Origin: Dactylis glomerata
Taxonomy: Eukaryota > Streptophyta > Magnoliopsida > Poales > Poaceae
Assembly: GCA_007115705.1 (NCBI GenBank)
Contig: QXEO01002115.1
Coordinates: 5,408,951-5,472,950 of the forward strand
Length of the DNA stretch: 64,000 nt
Direction: 5' to 3'
Part shown: positions 22,048 through 33,948 of the stretch, one piece after another
Layout: every line of letters starts with the position of its first letter
How positions within the stretch are numbered: the first letter of the stretch is position 1
Translations under genes and position numbers: made by a program
Notes under the pieces: model-generated
Seen by the model: the letters and a program-made list of their open reading frames with translations, nothing else
Told to the model about the DNA's origin: nothing
Databases searched by the model: none

Positions 22048-22146
22048 TGATACGTCTCCAACGTATCTATAATTTTTGATGCTCCATGCTTGTTTTTACA
22101 CCATTTGCCTATTGTTTCGTTACACTATAATTTTTGATGCTCCATG
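22048..22146 (+). repeat. Stub of element D LTR plus templated filler
   Basis: Begins with TGATACGTCTCCAACGTATC directly after CCCGC, exactly as at the true LTR (24724). It stops after about 79 bases, repeats a 20-base LTR internal segment, then joins integrase sequence at CTAGCAAG. Both switch points share CT with the next template. Confidence 0.93.
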
Positions 22147-22727
22147 CTAGCAAGTTAAACGATGATCTGTGGGCTTATAGAACTACTTATAAGAATCCCA
22201 TGGGCATGTCTCCTTACAAGATGGTTTACGGAAAAGCATGTCACTTGCCCTTAGAATTAGAACACAAAGCTTTTTGGGCAGTGAAAGAGATTAATAGGGA
22301 TTTTAAACTCGCCGGTAAGAAAATGTTATTTGATTTGAGTTCCCTAGATGAGTGGAGAAACGAAGCTTACGAGAATGCCAGACTTTTCAAAGAGAAAGTC
22401 AAACAATGGCATGATAAGAGAATTCTTAAGAGAGATTTTCATGTCGGTGAGAAAGTTTTATTCTATAGGTCTCGTCTCAGATTTTTTGCAGCAAAATTAC
22501 TCTCAAAATGGGAAGGACCCTTTGTTATTGAAGAGGTGTACCGTTCAGGTGCGATAAAGATTGCTTCGTTAAAAGATAACACTATACAAGTGGTGAATGG
22601 ACAAAGACTCAAACATTATATTGCTGGAGATTCTTATAATGAAGATGTTGATATTATTCAAACGGTGAATCCGGAAGAATTCATCCAGGGCAATATACAG
22701 GAACCTGCAGAATTCGTTTTCGAATAG
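22147..22727 (+). pseudogene. Duplicated integrase C-terminal segment
   Basis: Second copy of the integrase C-terminal region (ASKLNDDLWAYRTTYKN through the GPFVIEEVYRSGAIKIAS core to the same stop). It lacks the zinc domain and the first two catalytic acidic positions, and its upstream context is LTR-derived filler, so it has no proper start. One residue differs from unit 1 (KEIN versus KELN). Confidence 0.9.
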
Positions 22728-24802
22728 GTAACAGTTCTAGTCAGAAAAGGTTCACGTGAAACTCTTCCATTAATATTTTTTGCTGTTTTTATTAAATATG
22801 AAAAATCACGAGACGAAAACGGGCAGGAGACGGAGTCCGGTGGCTCCTCACCGCCAGGGGGCGTGGGCCCACTCTAGGCCACGCCGCCCTGTGGTGAGAC
22901 CACCTCGGAGCTCATTTCCGTCCCGGTTTCCTCCTATGATTTCGCTTCGATGTTTAATTTTCGCCCATATAACCCCCCGGATTACCCGAGGTTTCTATAT
23001 CGTGTTTTTGTCGTGTTTTCGCTTTGATCTGTTTCTGTCAGGGGATTGTTCTCAGCTTTAGAGTTGCAATGTCTTCGTCCGGTTCATCCAAGGAGAACTC
23101 TCTTGCGGACATCATTAATCCGTTCATGAGGGAGCTGAAGATGCATCCAAAGGATTTGTCACTCAAGGATGGGGAGCTGTAGATTGAAGATGTCTAGGGC
23201 CCTGCAGGAGAAGGGAGTCTCGAAGCCAGGATGGAAGCGCTGGAACATGAAGTTTTTAAATATAAGAAGATGGCGGAAGCGAGGTGGACATCATCTATAG
23301 GATTAATCAAGAGCTTGTCGCCAAGCACAAGAAAGAGACTGCAGAGCTCTGGGATGACATCTTTTCACTCCATGAGACCACCAACAAATTACAAGCACAA
23401 CTCTACAACTTGGAGAACCAAAACTGTGAATATGAAGCTAGGTTTAAACAAATGAGTGCTGCTGTAAGTTTCAGGATATTGGAGACCAATACATCTTTCC
23501 TTGACGGGGAACCTCTGCCTTAGAAGTCCGATGATGATAAAGACTCACCACCACTGCCAAAGGAGTAATTCGTCATTGGTATTGGCATCCCCTTGGCTTG
23601 TTCCAAGCTTAGGGGAGTGCCGCGGTATCACATCATTATCTTTTACTTATTTACTTTTCAAGTAGAGTCGTATCATGAATAGAGAAGTTATCTTATAGAA
23701 TAGTTTGCAGTGTGTAAGTATCCTCCTTAGTTGGTTATCTATGTATCCCTTGGTGTGAGTTGTGGTAATGAAATATTAATGAGAAGTTTTATCATTTATT
23801 TTCTGCACACTTTATTTTAGTTTGCAATCTCTCTCATATGATTGGTCTTGTTGATTAGTATTGGTATCACTTTGGGAGCATGAGTAAATTTAGTTGGATT
23901 TGGCAAACTTAGCTTGGTCAGTAGCAACATTACCTTGAGGTTTGAGTAGAAAAGAAGAAAGAAGTATTAGTGGATACATCATTTCAGCTTTCCTTCATGA
24001 TTGGCTTATAAGCATTAGTATTCTCAAGTCAAAATCATTTGTACTTTCAAGGAAGTTTGCATGATTGTTCCTATTATATGTATGTTTGTTTGTTTCATGC
24101 AACTCTTATGCTTGCTACCCAGATTTGCTAGCCAAAAACCTGTACTGAGAGGGAATACTTCTCGTGCATCCAATTCCCAAAAACCAAGTTACTTCCAAAG
24201 AGTCCACTATAAATTCATATGCATGGTATTTCAAGCCATTACAAGTAAATTTTCATGTGCTACCTTTCAAAAACCTTCAAATACTTCTCATTTTGTGCCA
24301 CTGTTTTTAGCTCATGAGGACGTAGTGGTTGGGTTTGTTATCTTCCATACTAAATTGAGTACCCCTCGACTAGGCAGCTTCATCTGCTCGTCATTAATTT
24401 GCAAGGGAGCTGGTCAGACCATTGTAATCTAAAAAGAAGAGAAAAGAAAGAAAAAGGCACTCCTCCATGGTTTGTGAAAGTTGGTGGGCACCCGATGGAA
24501 TCGGTTAGCCATGGTTTGAGAAAGGAAAAGGTGGGGAGGAGTGCCAAGCTATAAAAGAGCACAATTGTGCCAAATAATCAACATCTCGGAACCGCTCTCA
24601 CTTGTTTAGTATGGAAGATATCAAGAACTCTGTTGCTAGTCATTGACAAAAGTAACCACCTCTCAAAACAACTTTTACCTCTGTTTTACAAATGAAAAGC
24701 TCTAGCACATGTTTAATCCCCGCTGATACGTCTCCAACGTATCTATAATTTTTGATGCTCCATGCTTGTTTTTACACCATTTGCCTATTGTTTCGTTACA
24801 CT
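22147..24802 (+). repeat. Tandem duplication, unit 2
   Basis: Direct copy of 19471-22126. It includes the second coiled-coil ORF remnant (ATG at 23069, with the same two TAG stops at 23180 and 23195) and leads without a break into the full-length element D LTR. Sharing of the stop codons shows they arose before the duplication. Confidence 0.93.
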
Positions 24803-26353
24803 TCGTGGCACTTTTATGCATTTTTTGGAACTAACCTATTAACGAGTTGCCATAGTGCCAGTTCCCTATTTTTTGCTATTTTTGTGTTTCAGAGTGATAC
24901 ACAGGAAATATTCTCGGAATTGGATGAAACAAGTTCCTGAAGTCTTATTTTACCCGGAAGCTTCCAGAGATCCGAAGGAGAGTAGGAGGGGGGCCACCAG
25001 GGCCCCACACGCAGGGGTGGCGCGGCCAGGGGCCTGGCCGCACGAGCCTCGCATGAGGGCCCCTGGCTCCTCCTCTGACATCGCCCCTTCGCCTATAAAG
25101 ACCCCCTGACGGAAAAAACCTAAGTACCCGATCACTTTTCCAGAACACATCGCGATCCGCCGCCGCCGTCGACCCAAAGATCGGGAGGGTCCAGAAGCTC
25201 TTCCAGGCACCCTGCCGGAGAGGGGAATCGCCACCGGAGGTCTTCTTCATCGCCATGCTTGCCTCCGGAGCGATGAGTGAGTAGTCTATCTTGGACTATG
25301 GGTCCATAGCAGTAGCTAGATGGTTGTCTCCTCCACCATGTGCTTCATGTTTAGATCTCATGAGCTGCCCTACATGATTGAGATCACCGTTGTGTAATTC
25401 TACATGTTTGGTTTGTTGGGATCCGATTAATATTGGTGTTTATGATTAAGTTGCTGTACTAAATATTATCTTTTGTTATCTCTATGTTGTTTATGATCTT
25501 GCATGCTCTCCATTGTTAGTAGCTATCTTGGCCGAGTAGTTGCTAGTGACTCCAAGAGGGGGTATTTATGCTCGATAGTGGGTTCATGCCTCTATTTAAC
25601 CTGGGGGAGTGACAGAAACCTCTAAGGTTATAGATGTGTTGTTGCTACTAGGGAGAAAACAACATTCATATGCTCAAGGGCATATGGTTTGTTTACATTA
25701 CACACTTTGCTTAATGCAATTATCTGTTGTTCGCAACTTAATACTTGTGGAGTTCTCGGATTGATTCGCCACAAGTGGATTATTAGTCATAGATGCAGTT
25801 GGATGGCGGTCTATGTATTTTGTTGTAATGCCCAGAGTAAATCTCATAGTGATCTTCTTGACATATCACGTTTATCTTTATTCTATCAATTGCCCAACTG
25901 TAATTTGTTTACCCAGCATGTGTTATTTATCTTATGGAGAGACACCACTAGTGAACTGTGGATCCCGGTCCTATTTCCATCATATTGCTATCACCTATTT
26001 AGTTTACTCACACTGTTTACTTTATTCGCATACTCTACTGTTTTCCACTCGATACGCTCATAACCTTTGTTTCAAGCAAACCGGTGAGATTGACAACCTC
26101 ATCGCAAGTTGGGAGCAAAGTACTTGGTTGTGTTGTGTGCAGGTTCCGCGTTGCTATTGGCCGAAGACGAGTCAACAAGTGCGCCCTTGTTGGAGTGCTA
26201 TTAAGCCAGTCTGCATCACCTTCAGTCGTTGCTATCTGCTTTTCTCCTGAATGATATTAAACCTTGGTTTCTTAACTGAGGGAAAACTAGCTGCTATACT
26301 CATCACACCTTCCTCTTGGGGTTCCCAACGGGCTGGTCATTCACCACGCATCA
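24724..26353 (+). repeat. Element D 5' LTR
   Basis: 1,630 bp, TG...CA. It contains a TATAAA at 25094-25099 in GCCTATAAAGACC, the probable promoter core, and a GC-rich stretch just upstream. Open frames across it (for example 25689-26250) are LTR sequence, not genes. Confidence 0.93.
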
Positions 26354-26364
26354 AGCTAATTTTC

Positions 26365-26382
26365 TGGCGCCGTTGCCGGGGA
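26365..26382 (+). promoter_or_regulatory. Element D primer binding site
   Basis: TGGCGCCGTTGCCGGGGA is complementary to the 3' end of plant tRNA-Asp, 11 bases after the LTR end. The same site occurs in elements B (49486-49504, minus) and C (63837-63855, minus). Confidence 0.88.
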
Positions 26383-26552
26383 GGGAAGTGGAAGACTTCT
26401 ACGAGGGGAGTTTTTCGCACACACATCCTTTACTTTGTTTTATTGTTTTGCCTTACTTTATTTATTTTACCTGCATCGTTTTATATCAAAAACCCAAAAA
26501 AAATTAGAATCCTTGGTAGTTGTTTTTACTTGTTTACTTTCATTTTGGTGAA

Positions 26553-28616
26553 ATGGCCAATCCTGGAAACACCAAGTTGTGTGACTTTACTAGCACAAAC
26601 AATAGTGATTTTATCTGCACTCCTATTAAGCCTCCTGTTCCTGCTGCAAACTTTTATGAGATTAAGCCTACTTTATTGAACCTTGTTATGAAAGAGCAAT
26701 TTTCTGGTGCTAGTACTGAAGATGCTGCAGCTCATCTCAATAATTTCGTTGAGCTATGTGAGATACAGAAATATAAGGATGTTGATAGTGATATTATTAA
26801 GCTCAAGTTGTTTCCTTTTTCTTTGAGAGGAAAAGCTAAAGATTGGTTGCTGTCTTTGACTAAGAATAGTATTGATTCATGGGCTAAGTGTAAGGATGCT
26901 TTTATTGGTAGATATTATCCTCCTGCTAAGATTATATCCTTGCGTATCAATATTATGAAGTTTACTCAGTTTGATAATGAACATGTTGCTCAAGCTTGGG
27001 AAAGAATGAAATCTATGATAAAGAATTGCCCCACTCATGGACTGACTACTTGGATGATTATCCAAACTTTTTATGCAGGACTGAATTTTTCTTCAAGGAA
27101 CCTACTTGATTCAGCTGCTGGAGGCACTTTTATGTCCCTTACCTTGGGCGCCGCAACAAGGCTACTTGACAACATGATGGTAAATTATTCTGAATGGCAC
27201 ACCGAGAGAGCTCCACAAGGTAAGAAGGTAAATTCTGTTGAGGAAACCTCTTCCTTGAATGATAAGATTGCTACCATTATGGCTATGCTTGCTAATGATA
27301 GGACTCATGTTGATCCTAATAATGTTCCTTTGGCCTCTCTGGTTGCTCAAGAAGAGCATGTTGATGTGAATTTCATTAGAAACAATAATTTTAACAACAA
27401 TGCTTATAGGAACAATTTTGCTAGTAACAATTATAGGTCGTATCCTTCTACCAATGGTAATGGTTATGGTAACTCTTATGGTAATTCCTACAACAACACT
27501 AGGGCCGCGCCCTCCGAGCTTGAGGTAATGCTCAAGGACTTCATCGGTAAGCAAACTGCTTTTAACAAGTCTGTTGAGGAAAAGTTAGGCAAAATTGATA
27601 TTCTTGCTTCTAAGGTTGATAGCCTTGCTCATGATGTTGAACTTCTGAAATTAAAAGTGTTACCTAATGATGTGAAAGAGAACAATGTTTTTGCTACCGC
27701 TAATGCTATTCAAGTTGGAATTGATGAAAATATTAGATTGTTAGCGGAATTGCATGCCAGGTGGGAAAGAGAAGATGAGATGGCTAGAGAGATGAAGGTA
27801 TGTACTATTACTACCTCTAATGATGTTGCTCCTAATGCTAGCAATCCTCTTACTTTGATTGGTGTAGAGAAAACTCCCACTCCTTGTGTTAAAAAGCCTA
27901 AAACTGCCAAAACTTTTTCTCAAAAGAGTGCTGAAATTTTTCGGAGTGTGGGAGATGATAGCTCTATTTATTTTAATGATTTTGATGTTGATGGCTGCAA
28001 TATATCTGAAGTTATTTTGTTCTTGCAAAAGCTTGCTTTGACTCCCAATGCTAGTTCTTTAAATATTGCTTTTACTAAGCATATTACCAATGCTCTCATA
28101 AAAATTAGGGATGAAAAGTTGAAGCAAAAAGCTTCTGTTCCCAAGAAGTTAGAAGATGGTTGGGAACCCATCATTGATATGCATGTTAATGGTTATGATT
28201 GCCATGCTTTATGTGATCTAGGTGCTAGTATTTCTATCATGCCTAGAAAGATTTATGACATGCTTGATTTACCACCGCTTGAAAAATGTTATTTTGATGT
28301 TCCTATTGCTGATGTTGCTAAGAAGAAACCTTTGGGAAGGATTAATGATGTTCTTATTGTGGTTAACAATAACCTTGTTCCCGTTGATTTTCTTGTTATG
28401 GACGTTGAATGCCATGCTTCATGTCCTATTATTTTGGGAAGACCCTTTCTTCGAACTGTAGGTGCCATCATTGATATGAGGGAAGGCACTATCAAATATC
28501 AATTCCCACTAAAGAAAGGTATGGAACACTTCCCTAGGAAAAGAAAGAAATTACTTTTTGACTCTATTCTTAGAGCAAATTATGAGCTTGATGCTTCATC
28601 TCTTGATATTACTTGA
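26553..28616 (+). CDS. Element D gag-protease polyprotein, intact
   Basis: One uninterrupted frame of 687 codons starting at the ATG of MANPGNTKLCD (an upstream in-frame start lacks a better context). About residues 60-200 form the retrotransposon capsid domain (GKAKDWLLSL, GRYYPPAKIISLR, QAWERMKSMIKNCP, FYAGL). About 270-320 is an Asn-rich low-complexity stretch (NNNFNNNAYRNN, repeated GYGNSY) in place of a zinc knuckle. The C-terminal third is an aspartic protease with CDLGASISIMP as active site and PIILGRPFL near its end. Product: particle protein that matures itself. The frame ends where RT would follow. Intactness despite LTR divergence of a few percent suggests recent coding constraint or recent insertion. 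Confidence 0.9.
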   Translation: MANPGNTKLCDFTSTNNSDFICTPIKPPVPAANFYEIKPTLLNLVMKEQFSGASTEDAAAHLNNFVELCEIQKYKDVDSDIIKLKLFPFSLRGKAKDWLLSLTKNSIDSWAKCKDAFIGRYYPPAKIISLRINIMKFTQFDNEHVAQAWERMKSMIKNCPTHGLTTWMIIQTFYAGLNFSSRNLLDSAAGGTFMSLTLGAATRLLDNMMVNYSEWHTERAPQGKKVNSVEETSSLNDKIATIMAMLANDRTHVDPNNVPLASLVAQEEHVDVNFIRNNNFNNNAYRNNFASNNYRSYPSTNGNGYGNSYGNSYNNTRAAPSELEVMLKDFIGKQTAFNKSVEEKLGKIDILASKVDSLAHDVELLKLKVLPNDVKENNVFATANAIQVGIDENIRLLAELHARWEREDEMAREMKVCTITTSNDVAPNASNPLTLIGVEKTPTPCVKKPKTAKTFSQKSAEIFRSVGDDSSIYFNDFDVDGCNISEVILFLQKLALTPNASSLNIAFTKHITNALIKIRDEKLKQKASVPKKLEDGWEPIIDMHVNGYDCHALCDLGASISIMPRKIYDMLDLPPLEKCYFDVPIADVAKKKPLGRINDVLIVVNNNLVPVDFLVMDVECHASCPIILGRPFLRTVGAIIDMREGTIKYQFPLKKGMEHFPRKRKKLLFDSILRANYELDASSLDIT

Positions 28617-29979
28617 TTCGCAATTTTCTGCGCCTAGCTCAAAGGCGTTAAAGAAAAGCACTCTTGAGAGATAACCCAATGTTTTCTTTTCAGTACTTTT
28701 TCTTTTATTTGAGTCTTGGAAGTCATTACTACTGTAATGACCGCTCCTTATCCTTTTTATTTTGTTTTTGTGCCAAGAGAAGCCTCTAATTTGAGTGAGG
28801 TAAAGATTTGGGGATGTTGCTATCCTGAAACTGTTTTCGGTGCTGCACCGTAAAAATTCGTATAAATTCTCTGTTTATCTTTTGGACCTGCGATTTCTTA
28901 TGCATATGCCCCAGGTTATATCCAAACTTTTGTTAGATGAACACTTTTTGATTTGAGCAACAGAAAATCCCTAAAAAATTCGACCTTTGTTAGCTGTTCA
29001 GTTTTGACAGATTTCTGCCAATATTTGTGTTTGCCACTTTATCGCTTTCTTTTGAGTTCTTTTGATCACAGAACTTTTGGGGAGGTTGCTACAGTAGTAT
29101 TTGCTATATATGTGGTGGTTTTGAGTTGAAACCTGAAGCAAAAAGAGGATTGATTATATGTTATGCTTGCACTAATGTTGCTAATAGATTTGTGTTTAGT
29201 TTTGTATGAAGGAAGTTTTTAAGTATAGGGATTGGAGAATGATGAGATGAGTTGAAGAATGGACAAAAGCTCAAGCTTGGGGATGCCCATGCATCACCCC
29301 AAGAAATATCCAAGAAGTACAAGCGTCAAAGCTTGGGGATGCCCCCGAGGCACCCCTTCTTCATCGGCAAAAATCAGGTCACCTTTCAAAACAGTATATT
29401 TTTATTGCTTCATGCACTATGTGTTTTTCTTGGAGCGTCAGTTGTTTTAGTTTTCTTAGTTGGTTTAGTTTGTTTGTTTGCTGCAATAAATGGTTGGACC
29501 CCAACAAATTTCTTTTGGAGAAGTTGTACTCGTTTTCATTTGCCAAGAACGCTCCAGTTTTCACTCTTATTAAAAATCGAGTGTTCTTCTTTTTCTGCTA
29601 CTGCTTTTGGTTTTCGTTTTCGCCTTGATTTGCGTTCAGACCTTGTCATATCTTTTCATCAAGGTGTATTTTTGCCTCTGATCTTTATTGGTTTTCATCA
29701 AAAGAGGTGTTTATAAAAATTTCAAATGGTGTTGGAAAAGAGAAAAAGCTTTATGCAAAATAGTGGTACAATAAGGAGCTTGTGTAGACTGCGGCTTAGG
29801 CTTTTCCATGTCATGCTTGATGTCTTTTTGATAGTATGCTTAGTGGTTTTGCTGTAGCATGATTTGTCTCAAACAACTGAGATTGCTTAATGAGCCTTTG
29901 AAAAAAATCATGCGTTGTTTTTATTGTATGGAAGCATTATTTTGGTTTTCTCCTTGATGCTTTATTTGGGTTGACTTGG
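28617..29979 (+). other. Element D non-coding region, left of E
   Basis: No supported gene. It holds two copies of the purine-tract-like sequence (C/A)AAGCTTGGGGATGCCC at about 29271 and 29330, resembling the true tract at 44351. A mirrored counterpart exists in element C (62200-62340). Confidence 0.6.
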
Positions 29980-32900
29980 TGTAACGCCCCAAAACCGGCA
30001 CCTTGCAGATCGTAGTGATCACGCCACAATCTACATGATGTCGCTTTGGAAACGTACCACCAAGCGACTCGTGCATGTGCAACATGCACGCGATGCGGGT
30101 GGAATCAAGGTAGCAACAGTTACACAAGTTCACGATGGAACCCACAAAGAATATATAATATAACTGCAAAGAGTCGACGAGTCAAAAATATCCAAATATA
30201 CATACAAAGATTCAAATCATACATAAAGCAAATAGTATCCAAGTACGGACAAGAGTACAAATGGGTCTAAGAGGCCTGAAGATAAACGATGGCGTCCATA
30301 ACCCTGCCCAGGCCAAGCCGGAAGGGTAACCTTGCTAACGTCGTCGCTCCCATACCTGTCAAAAACGTCGGGCCAAAGGTTGCCGAACAAGGAGGGAGAA
30401 AGAGAAAAAGGAAGAAAAAAAACGAGGGTGAGTACCGAGGCACGTACTCGCGAGACTGGAATTCAGCTGTGCTCGCCTACAGGCTATATGGTGGACTTAG
30501 CGGCAACAAAAGAACTTTACTACAGAGACACTAAAACTTTCGTCTAGATAGAATAAGTTAAGAGAGCGCATAAAAGAACCAACTAGATACTAACACCAAA
30601 CATAACCCAGCTGATGAACCACCTCCTCGTGACCAAACGAAGAAGCAAGTATCAAAGGCACCCACACGGTTACCAAGTTTTATTGCAGGTTTATTGTTGT
30701 AGTTGTGCTAGCTTACTACACAAGTTTATTAATATTGAAATAGCAGGTGCAAGTTGTTCTATGATCGAGTAGTTCAGCTCCAAGTCGTCCATAACCGCGG
30801 ACACGGCTTTTCGAAAAGATTTAACCCTGCAGGGGTGCCCAAATGTACCCACACGTTCGATCAATCCTTTAGGCAAATCTCGCGCCCTTAATAAAAACAG
30901 GTGCGCCATCAGGATAGTCACGACCCGCACTCTCCTTCACTACAAACAAGTCCAGAAAGCCACCTAACTCAGTTGAACCCGTATCGAGAGTCCGGCCGAA
31001 TCTCCGAACGGACTTAGCTGTTTGCGCCTACTCTGCAGAGCGAACCGGAGCCTCTCTTCTGGGGAGGTTGTCCACTTGCAGTCATACCGCACCTATACGG
31101 ACGTGCAGAACAAGGGGTTACAAGGCTCACTGGGCTTCCCCCAAATAAAATCGGACCATAAGAGACAAGTTGCACGCCCGACAAGAACCAAATGGAAACA
31201 CACGAACTAGTTGTGGCCACTGGACAAGTATGTAGATTCCGGCAGTGATCGAGGGGAGGCCCATAAACGTACCCACGTTTGGCTAGAGCGCTCAGTCTCA
31301 GAACAATTCATGCGATCTCGGGGTCCTAGGGGACACAAGTGAGCCGTCGGAAAACTGGCAAAATGACTCACCGATGCCTCTGCTTAATTCAATTTTAAGT
31401 ATTAACAATAAAGTAAGCCATGATTATCTCCAACAACACATATCCATAAAGTAGAACATGTGATAACTTCCCAACCCAATAAGATAAAACAACTCCAACA
31501 ACCTAAAGATGCCTACGACTCGCAAGGCCAACTCAGACAACAAGCACGCGGGTAATAGGGTGTATGGAAGGTTCTATGGCTTTGCTTTGGATAAACAATT
31601 GGATAGGACACGTGACTCGAACAAAAGCATCGTGACACAAGGCTAGAATATAGAGCTAGCGAGAGCAAAAGTGTTAAATGGGTAGAGAGAAAAGGGCTCG
31701 CCTGAAAAGATTGTCGGAGAAACTTCCGAAGAACTTGTCGTTGCTCACATCACCACGAAGCGTCCTATCCGAGAAGAAGCAAATCGCTACAACAAACAAC
31801 GGATGCAACTTACTACTACGACAAAAGAATCAGCATGATCATATGAAGCATGTATGTATGACATGGCAATTATGATGCAATGCAACTCTCCAAAATTAAG
31901 CGGGATCGGAATCTCGATGCACACATATTAGGTTGAAGTTGTTTTACTACCCGGCAATTTAAATGTTGATTAGCATGGCAAACACAAGATATGGGTGAGC
32001 TACACAAAGTTAAATGAAGTGGGGAAAACATTATAAGTACTTCCCATATACTCCATATGTTACTTATTAGTTGATATGCAAAACTATCATGTCATGATAT
32101 GATGCGAGATGCAAACAAGTATATGAATGTCAGATTCAGATTCTACACATTTTTCTGATAAAATTTTATATAAAATACTTTTTATTTCGAGTTACGGTTT
32201 AAAAGATATGGATTTAGCAAGATTCAAATACTTGCAAGAATTTCCAGTAAAAAAAATAGAGAAAACTGGGCCGGACCTGAGCCGAGTGGCGACGGATAGG
32301 AACTATCGCACGCCGGCGACGGATGGAGAGCTTCTGATGGGCTGAGGCCCAGTGGGCGTCGGATGAGGCTGACGGGCGGGGTCGATCTGTCAGGAAGGAA
32401 AATGAATCAAAAAGGTGGGGCCTTGTTGCCTGGCTGGGGATTCGAACTCTGCACCTCAAGGTCTGTTTCAACGGAGCAAAGAGTTCAGACCACTGCGGTA
32501 CTCAATTGGATATGATTACATAAGGAAGCCCAGATTTATATTGTGGTGGAACGGGATGTTACCCTGACGAAACTGAAACCAAAACTGCAGCTCGGACGGA
32601 GGAGCTTCGCGGGCGCGCATGGACGCGGGAGGGGTCTTCGAAGCTGCGGCTCGAGATGAGGAACCAGATGATGGCGGAGCTTCGCCCAGGAGGTCACCGG
32701 AGGACGGCTGCCGACGAGCTCCTACGGCGGAGAGGTACTCCTGCAGGGAAGGACGACAGAGAACGTCGGGAAGACGGAGCAGAACACAGTTCCTAGCAAG
32801 GAGGATACCCAGATGTTTGCAAGGTCACCAGGAGCATGCAGGCGAAGTCGAGGAAGCCGGACGAGGTCAGAGACGGCCAGAAACATCTCCGGAGTGCGCG

Positions 32901-33948
32901 CTGCCGGAGTTGATGAAGATGACCGCGCCGGGTACTGGGAGCGTCCCAGCTTGATTTTCTTTGCTGAAAAGAACCGCGGCGCCGAGGCGGAGCTCCTGGC
33001 ATCGCTGGCTTGGCGCGGGGAGTACTGGAACAGCGGGGCGTCGGGGATGAGCTTCAGGAGGCCAAGCTGCACATGCTCGTGCTCCTGCACGAGATGGTTC
33101 TGGAGGCGAGCTCGGCTACTGGCGGCATGGTCGTCGAGCTTGGGTTGAGGATCAGATGGAGAAGGCCGACGTGAGCGGCGGGAACGTCGTGGATGCAGGG
33201 CTTGCGAAAGAGAACGCCGGCGGCTTCCATTGCATCGAGCGCCGGTGAGGATTATCTCCAGGAGGTGGCGTCTGGGCACCACAAGCAAGTGATAGCGAAA
33301 GAGAGACGGGAAGGGCGAGGCACAGTGGCGGCACCGAGTGAGGGAGAAGGGCTAGGGTAGCCTAGGGTTGCAGGAAGGGGAATTAAAAGAGGAAACGAGG
33401 AGACCTCATCCGTCCCATCGCCAGGAGGTGTACGTGGCTCCGCTTGATGGAGCTCCGTACAGAGAAGAAGAGGACAACACAGGGTTTTCGGTTGGAGAGA
33501 TGGGCTTTGGTGTAGAAAAATGAGGTGGCCTGCTGGGCTGAGATGGACCAGGAGAGGACGGCTGCTGCCTTGGAAAGATTTTTCAGAAGTTCAGAAAATC
33601 AAAAAGATAGAGAAATACAAAGACAAGATTAGAAGAGAAAGAGGGAAAAGATTTAGGTAGATTCAAAACAGTTCCAAACAACATTGTAAACTTGTATGTT
33701 GTTTTGGAATAATTTTCAAAGATTTGCAAATAATATAGTTTTAGCTTTTAGTTAAAATAAGAAAAGAGAGGAGGGTTTATTATGAGACCTCACAAGCAAA
33801 CATATTAAAAATATTTTTAAGAAAAATAATTTAGATTTACACAAAAACATGCAAGGTGAGAGATGCAAGATGATGCAAGACGTCACTATGATGCGAAAAA
33901 TAAAATAACAAGCAAATCTAATATTAGGGATTTTTCCGGGTCGTTACA
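29980..33948 (-). repeat. Element E LTR copy 1
   Basis: TGTAACGCCCC...CGTTACA. It contains an AT-rich left half, the tRNA-like block at about 32432-32506 and a GC-rich part at 32600-33370. Frames in the GC-rich part occur on both strands and are interrupted in the third LTR copy, so they are not annotated as genes. Confidence 0.93.
32432..32506 (-). other. tRNA-like (pol III box) block in E LTR 1
   Basis: The minus strand shows an A-box-like ACCGCAGTGG and, about 50 bases on, a B-box-like AGTTCGAATCCC. It is followed downstream by about 180 bases ending in a T-run (TATTTTTTTTAC, near 32255). This is how a tRNA-derived SINE is built. It is repeated in LTR 2 (about 36851-36924) and LTR 3 (about 41269-41342). 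No complete cloverleaf was drawn. Confidence 0.45.

Larger units (their letters stand above)
19471..22146 (+). repeat. Tandem duplication, unit 1, with filler
   Basis: 19471-22126 recurs at 22147-24802 with a period of 2,676 bases. I count only about three differences by eye (for example G/A context near 19611, T/C near 20372, A/G near 21846). The unit runs from the integrase gene through A's 3' region and includes the first about 79 bases of element D's LTR (22048-22126). Bases 22127-22146 repeat the LTR's own ATAATTTTTGATGCTCCATG (22069-22088) and form a filler before the second unit. Confidence 0.93.

Noticed and set aside
32432..32506. A true tRNA gene
   Set aside because: Only A- and B-box-like parts are visible; I could not pair an acceptor stem or place an anticodon, so it is called tRNA-like only.
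32619..33288. Open frames on both strands in the GC-rich part of the E LTR (repeated at 37038-37707 and 41456-42125)
   Set aside because: They overlap on opposite strands, lie within an LTR, show no domain, and the plus frame and its partner are broken in the third copy. Repetition reflects LTR copies, not a gene family.
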